64,000 nucleotides of DNA. Origin: JAITVM01 sp031551135 (GTDB lineage: Bacteria; Bacillota; Clostridia; Lachnospirales; JAITVM01). Under the pieces are notes generated by a model. That model searched no databases. It was not told the DNA's origin and worked only from the letters and a program-made list of their open reading frames with translations. The translations under genes were made by a program, and so were the position numbers. Location: assembly GCA_031551135.1 (NCBI GenBank), contig JAVBOA010000001.1, positions 1-64,000 of the forward strand, read 5' to 3'. Shown in pieces: positions 62,048-64,000 of the stretch (within the stretch, counting starts at the first letter, position 1; each line of letters opens with the position of its first letter).

Positions 62048-63415
62048 TCAGCAAATAATCGGCGGTGGATATAATGCATATAATGCGTTCCATGTACTAA
62101 CCCCAACAACACCATCCGCAACCAAAGCGTTTGTGTCTTGAAAAGATTTTACGGCAACCTCTGTCATATTCCCAAAAATTCCGTCAACTTGCCCGTCATA
62201 ATAAAGCAAATCTTTTAACTCTTGCTGAAGCTCACTGACAAACGGACCTTCGTCACCACGGCGGATCGTTGGCTTCGGTCCATCGGGAATAGGCTTGATT
62301 ATTGGATTTGTAGCTTGTTCATAAAGCTTATTCCATGTTTGCGGTCCAACGATTCCATCTGCATTTAAACCGTTATCTCTCTGAAAAGATTTTACACCGT
62401 TCTCTGTCTCTTTATCAAAACTTCCGGTTACACTTCCCGGAAAATATCCCAGTCTCTTTAAAAGTTTTTGCAGAATCGTAACATAATCGCCGGAATCGTT
62501 TATGCGCAAGACAGGCCGTCTTAATTGCGGGTCTGTTAAATCATTATTAATTGCGTTCCAAACCGATTGATCCACGACTGTGCTAACGGGCAATCCTTTG
62601 GACCTCCTGTAATTCTCTACGGCTTTTGAGGTTTTCGGACCAAAATATCCGAATGTCTGCCCCTCCAGATAACCCAATTCTTTTAATAAATTTTGCAATA
62701 GTTCTACATATGCTCCCGAAGAAGTAAAAATCAAATTCGGAAGTTCGCCTGTCGGTAAAAAAGGTCCCGGATTAAATGCCTCCTCCAATTTTCTCCAAGT
62801 ATTTCTACCCACAATTCCGTCGGCGGTTATCCCGCTGTCCGTCTGAAATTTTTTTACGGCATCTTGAGTTTCTTTATCAAAGACCGCGTTCGGGTTGCCT
62901 TTAAAATATCCTAATGTCTGTAATATCAATTCAAGCTCCCTTACTTCATCCATATTGCTGCCAAGCGACAAAGTCGGCTGATTAGCGGAAAGTATAGCGA
63001 ATAATGTATTTTGGTCTACTGTTCCCGTTACAGGCAAATTATTATTTTTCTGAAAATTCCGCACGGCGGTCTCTGTATTAGGCCCGTAAATTCCATCGAT
63101 TTTACCACGGTAATAGCCCAGGTCATATAGATTCTTCTGAAGGTCTTTAACAGGTTCTCCTCTTTCGCCGGGTTCTAAAATCTGATTAGCGTCTCCTATT
63201 GTATATTCAGTCACAAAAGTTTCTTGCAGGTTTTTTTCCGCAATGATTTCTTCCAATTTTTTTAGCAATTCGTTTGAAAATTCCACATTGACCAAAAAAT
63301 TATAATCCTTTTGAAAAGCATCCAAAGATTTTTTTGTAAAATAATCAATTTTTTTAGAATAATCATAAATAGGATATCCAAGCAATGATAAATAATTCTT
63401 TATCTTTGAAATCAA
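62048..63415 (-). CDS. Protein of tandem peptidoglycan-binding (PG_binding_1) domains
   Basis: The start is a TTG at 63415, eight bases after GGAGG; an in-frame ATG at 63481 has no site. The 455-residue product consists of five clear PG_binding_1 repeats with the pattern LQxxLxxLGYxxGxxDGxFGxxTExAVxxFQ, after a degenerate N-terminal one. No signal peptide and no catalytic domain are visible. It is probably a spore- or wall-associated protein retained inside the mother cell or forespore. It diverges from a SleC-like gene across 159 bases. Confidence 0.88.
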   Translation of the reverse strand: MISKIKNYLSLLGYPIYDYSKKIDYFTKKSLDAFQKDYNFLVNVEFSNELLKKLEEIIAEKNLQETFVTEYTIGDANQILEPGERGEPVKDLQKNLYDLGYYRGKIDGIYGPNTETAVRNFQKNNNLPVTGTVDQNTLFAILSANQPTLSLGSNMDEVRELELILQTLGYFKGNPNAVFDKETQDAVKKFQTDSGITADGIVGRNTWRKLEEAFNPGPFLPTGELPNLIFTSSGAYVELLQNLLKELGYLEGQTFGYFGPKTSKAVENYRRSKGLPVSTVVDQSVWNAINNDLTDPQLRRPVLRINDSGDYVTILQKLLKRLGYFPGSVTGSFDKETENGVKSFQRDNGLNADGIVGPQTWNKLYEQATNPIIKPIPDGPKPTIRRGDEGPFVSELQQELKDLLYYDGQVDGIFGNMTEVAVKSFQDTNALVADGVVGVSTWNALYALYPPPIIC

Positions 63416-63574
63416 AAAACACACCTCCGGTTTTTTATAGCAACCCAGTTTTACATAATATGGAATTGCTATATATTCCAACTTTCTATACAGTATATTT
63501 TTTTAAATTGTAATTTGTTACACATATTGGTTATTTATTGCATATATATGAGTAAAAAGCCATTGAGGTGAATT

Positions 63575-64000
63575 ATGGGAATCGGAAAATTGCAGTTTCA
63601 AATTTATGCGGACAACCTAGGACAGCCGCTCAGCGGCGCTATAGTCAGAATAACAGGCGAAGGAATTGATATATCTCTTACATCAAATATTATCGGTATC
63701 ACAGACGTGGTCGAACTTCCATGCCCCGATAAAGAGTATTCATTGATGCCTCAAAACGAAATACGTCCTTACGCTGTATACTCTGCTGTTATTTCAAGGT
63801 CAGGATTGATAACAAAAACCATTGATTTTATAGAAATCTTTGACACGATTACAAGCATAACCCCTGTTACTTTAGATACAGAAGACAGCTACCGCTTAGA
63901 AAGCCAGCTTTCAATCATATCCGAACATACTTTATGGGGGGTATATTCACCAAAAATTGTTGTCAATCCGTTTACACAAATGGAACCGAATGAGGTTCAG
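63575..64000 (+). CDS. SleC-like spore cortex-lytic protein N-terminus (partial)
   Basis: The frame opens at ATG 63575, six bases after GAGG, and is open to the window edge (142 codons). It begins MGIGKLQFQIYADNLGQPLS and continues AIVRITGEGIDISLTSNI, then PDKEYSLMPQNEIRPYAVY. This short beta-sandwich N-terminal domain followed by a linker resembles the pre-pro region of SleC-type cortex-lytic enzymes. The catalytic part lies outside. The neighbouring peptidoglycan-binding gene supports a spore-wall role; the call is tentative. Confidence 0.5.
   Translation, partial: MGIGKLQFQIYADNLGQPLSGAIVRITGEGIDISLTSNIIGITDVVELPCPDKEYSLMPQNEIRPYAVYSAVISRSGLITKTIDFIEIFDTITSITPVTLDTEDSYRLESQLSIISEHTLWGVYSPKIVVNPFTQMEPNEVQ

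Overview
The window reads as chromosome of a low-GC, endospore-forming, flagellated anaerobe of the Clostridia. The evidence is the AT-rich composition, strong AGGAGG ribosome binding sites with frequent TTG/GTG starts, a gerA-type germination operon next to spoIIR, a SipL-like SPOCS/LysM coat protein, two flagellin genes, [FeFe]-hydrogenase maturases and many secreted proteins carrying the copper-amine-oxidase N-terminal-like (stalk) domain. I cannot name a genus. No rRNA, tRNA or CRISPR array was seen.

Layout. 1-545: the end of an IS1-family element inserted into an IS200-type tnpA. 604-2432: two nearly identical flagellin genes with CsrA-like leader hairpins. 3137-10441: a flavodoxin/ferredoxin protein, a B-box zinc-finger membrane protein, a GNAT acetyltransferase, nicotinate phosphoribosyltransferase and ileS behind a T-box. 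10604-15253: two small exported or membrane proteins, an EamA exporter and a KtrB/KtrA potassium system. 15438-19575: a three-gene ABC importer with a structured leader, and ddl. 19626-19925: an unexplained 134-bp tandem repeat. 20095-24674: gerA-gerB-gerC-spoIIR. 24918-48063: a cell-surface region with a beta-sandwich-repeat protein, a stalk-TolC-like protein, four paralogous ~1000-residue S-layer-like proteins, pyrG and a repeat-bearing stalk protein. 48111-53928: sipL, veg, signal peptidase I, an FAH-family enzyme and a GH18 protein. 54408-57091: a TM1266-like regulator, hydG and hydE behind a leader with a terminator-like hairpin. 57266-64000: a DUF975 membrane protein, a lipoprotein, a V4R sensor with a GGDEF cyclase, a TtcA-like tRNA thiolase, and a divergent pair for spore cortex or wall (peptidoglycan-binding repeats / SleC-like N-terminus).

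Three things stand out as not ordinary. First, at least 13 whole or half copies of a short palindromic element with ends TACTATTTTCATT lie between genes. Eight complete copies have matching 3-bp flanks (TTA, TAA or TCA), a ninth has TTA/TGA. Several sit exactly on stop codons, so the duplicated target regenerates the stop. Second, four giant surface proteins form a same-strand family; two share a TTGACG-N18-TATAAT promoter with extended -10, and each has a hairpin close upstream of its ribosome binding site. Third, two leaders (before the hydrogenase maturase operon and before the ABC importer) look like structured cis-regulatory RNAs that I could not assign to a known class.

The genes form functional blocks, not one pathway: spore formation and germination (spoIIR, gerABC, sipL, the wall-binding pair), surface assembly (flagellins, stalk proteins, signal peptidase), and hydrogen metabolism (hydG/hydE; the hydrogenase and HydF lie elsewhere).
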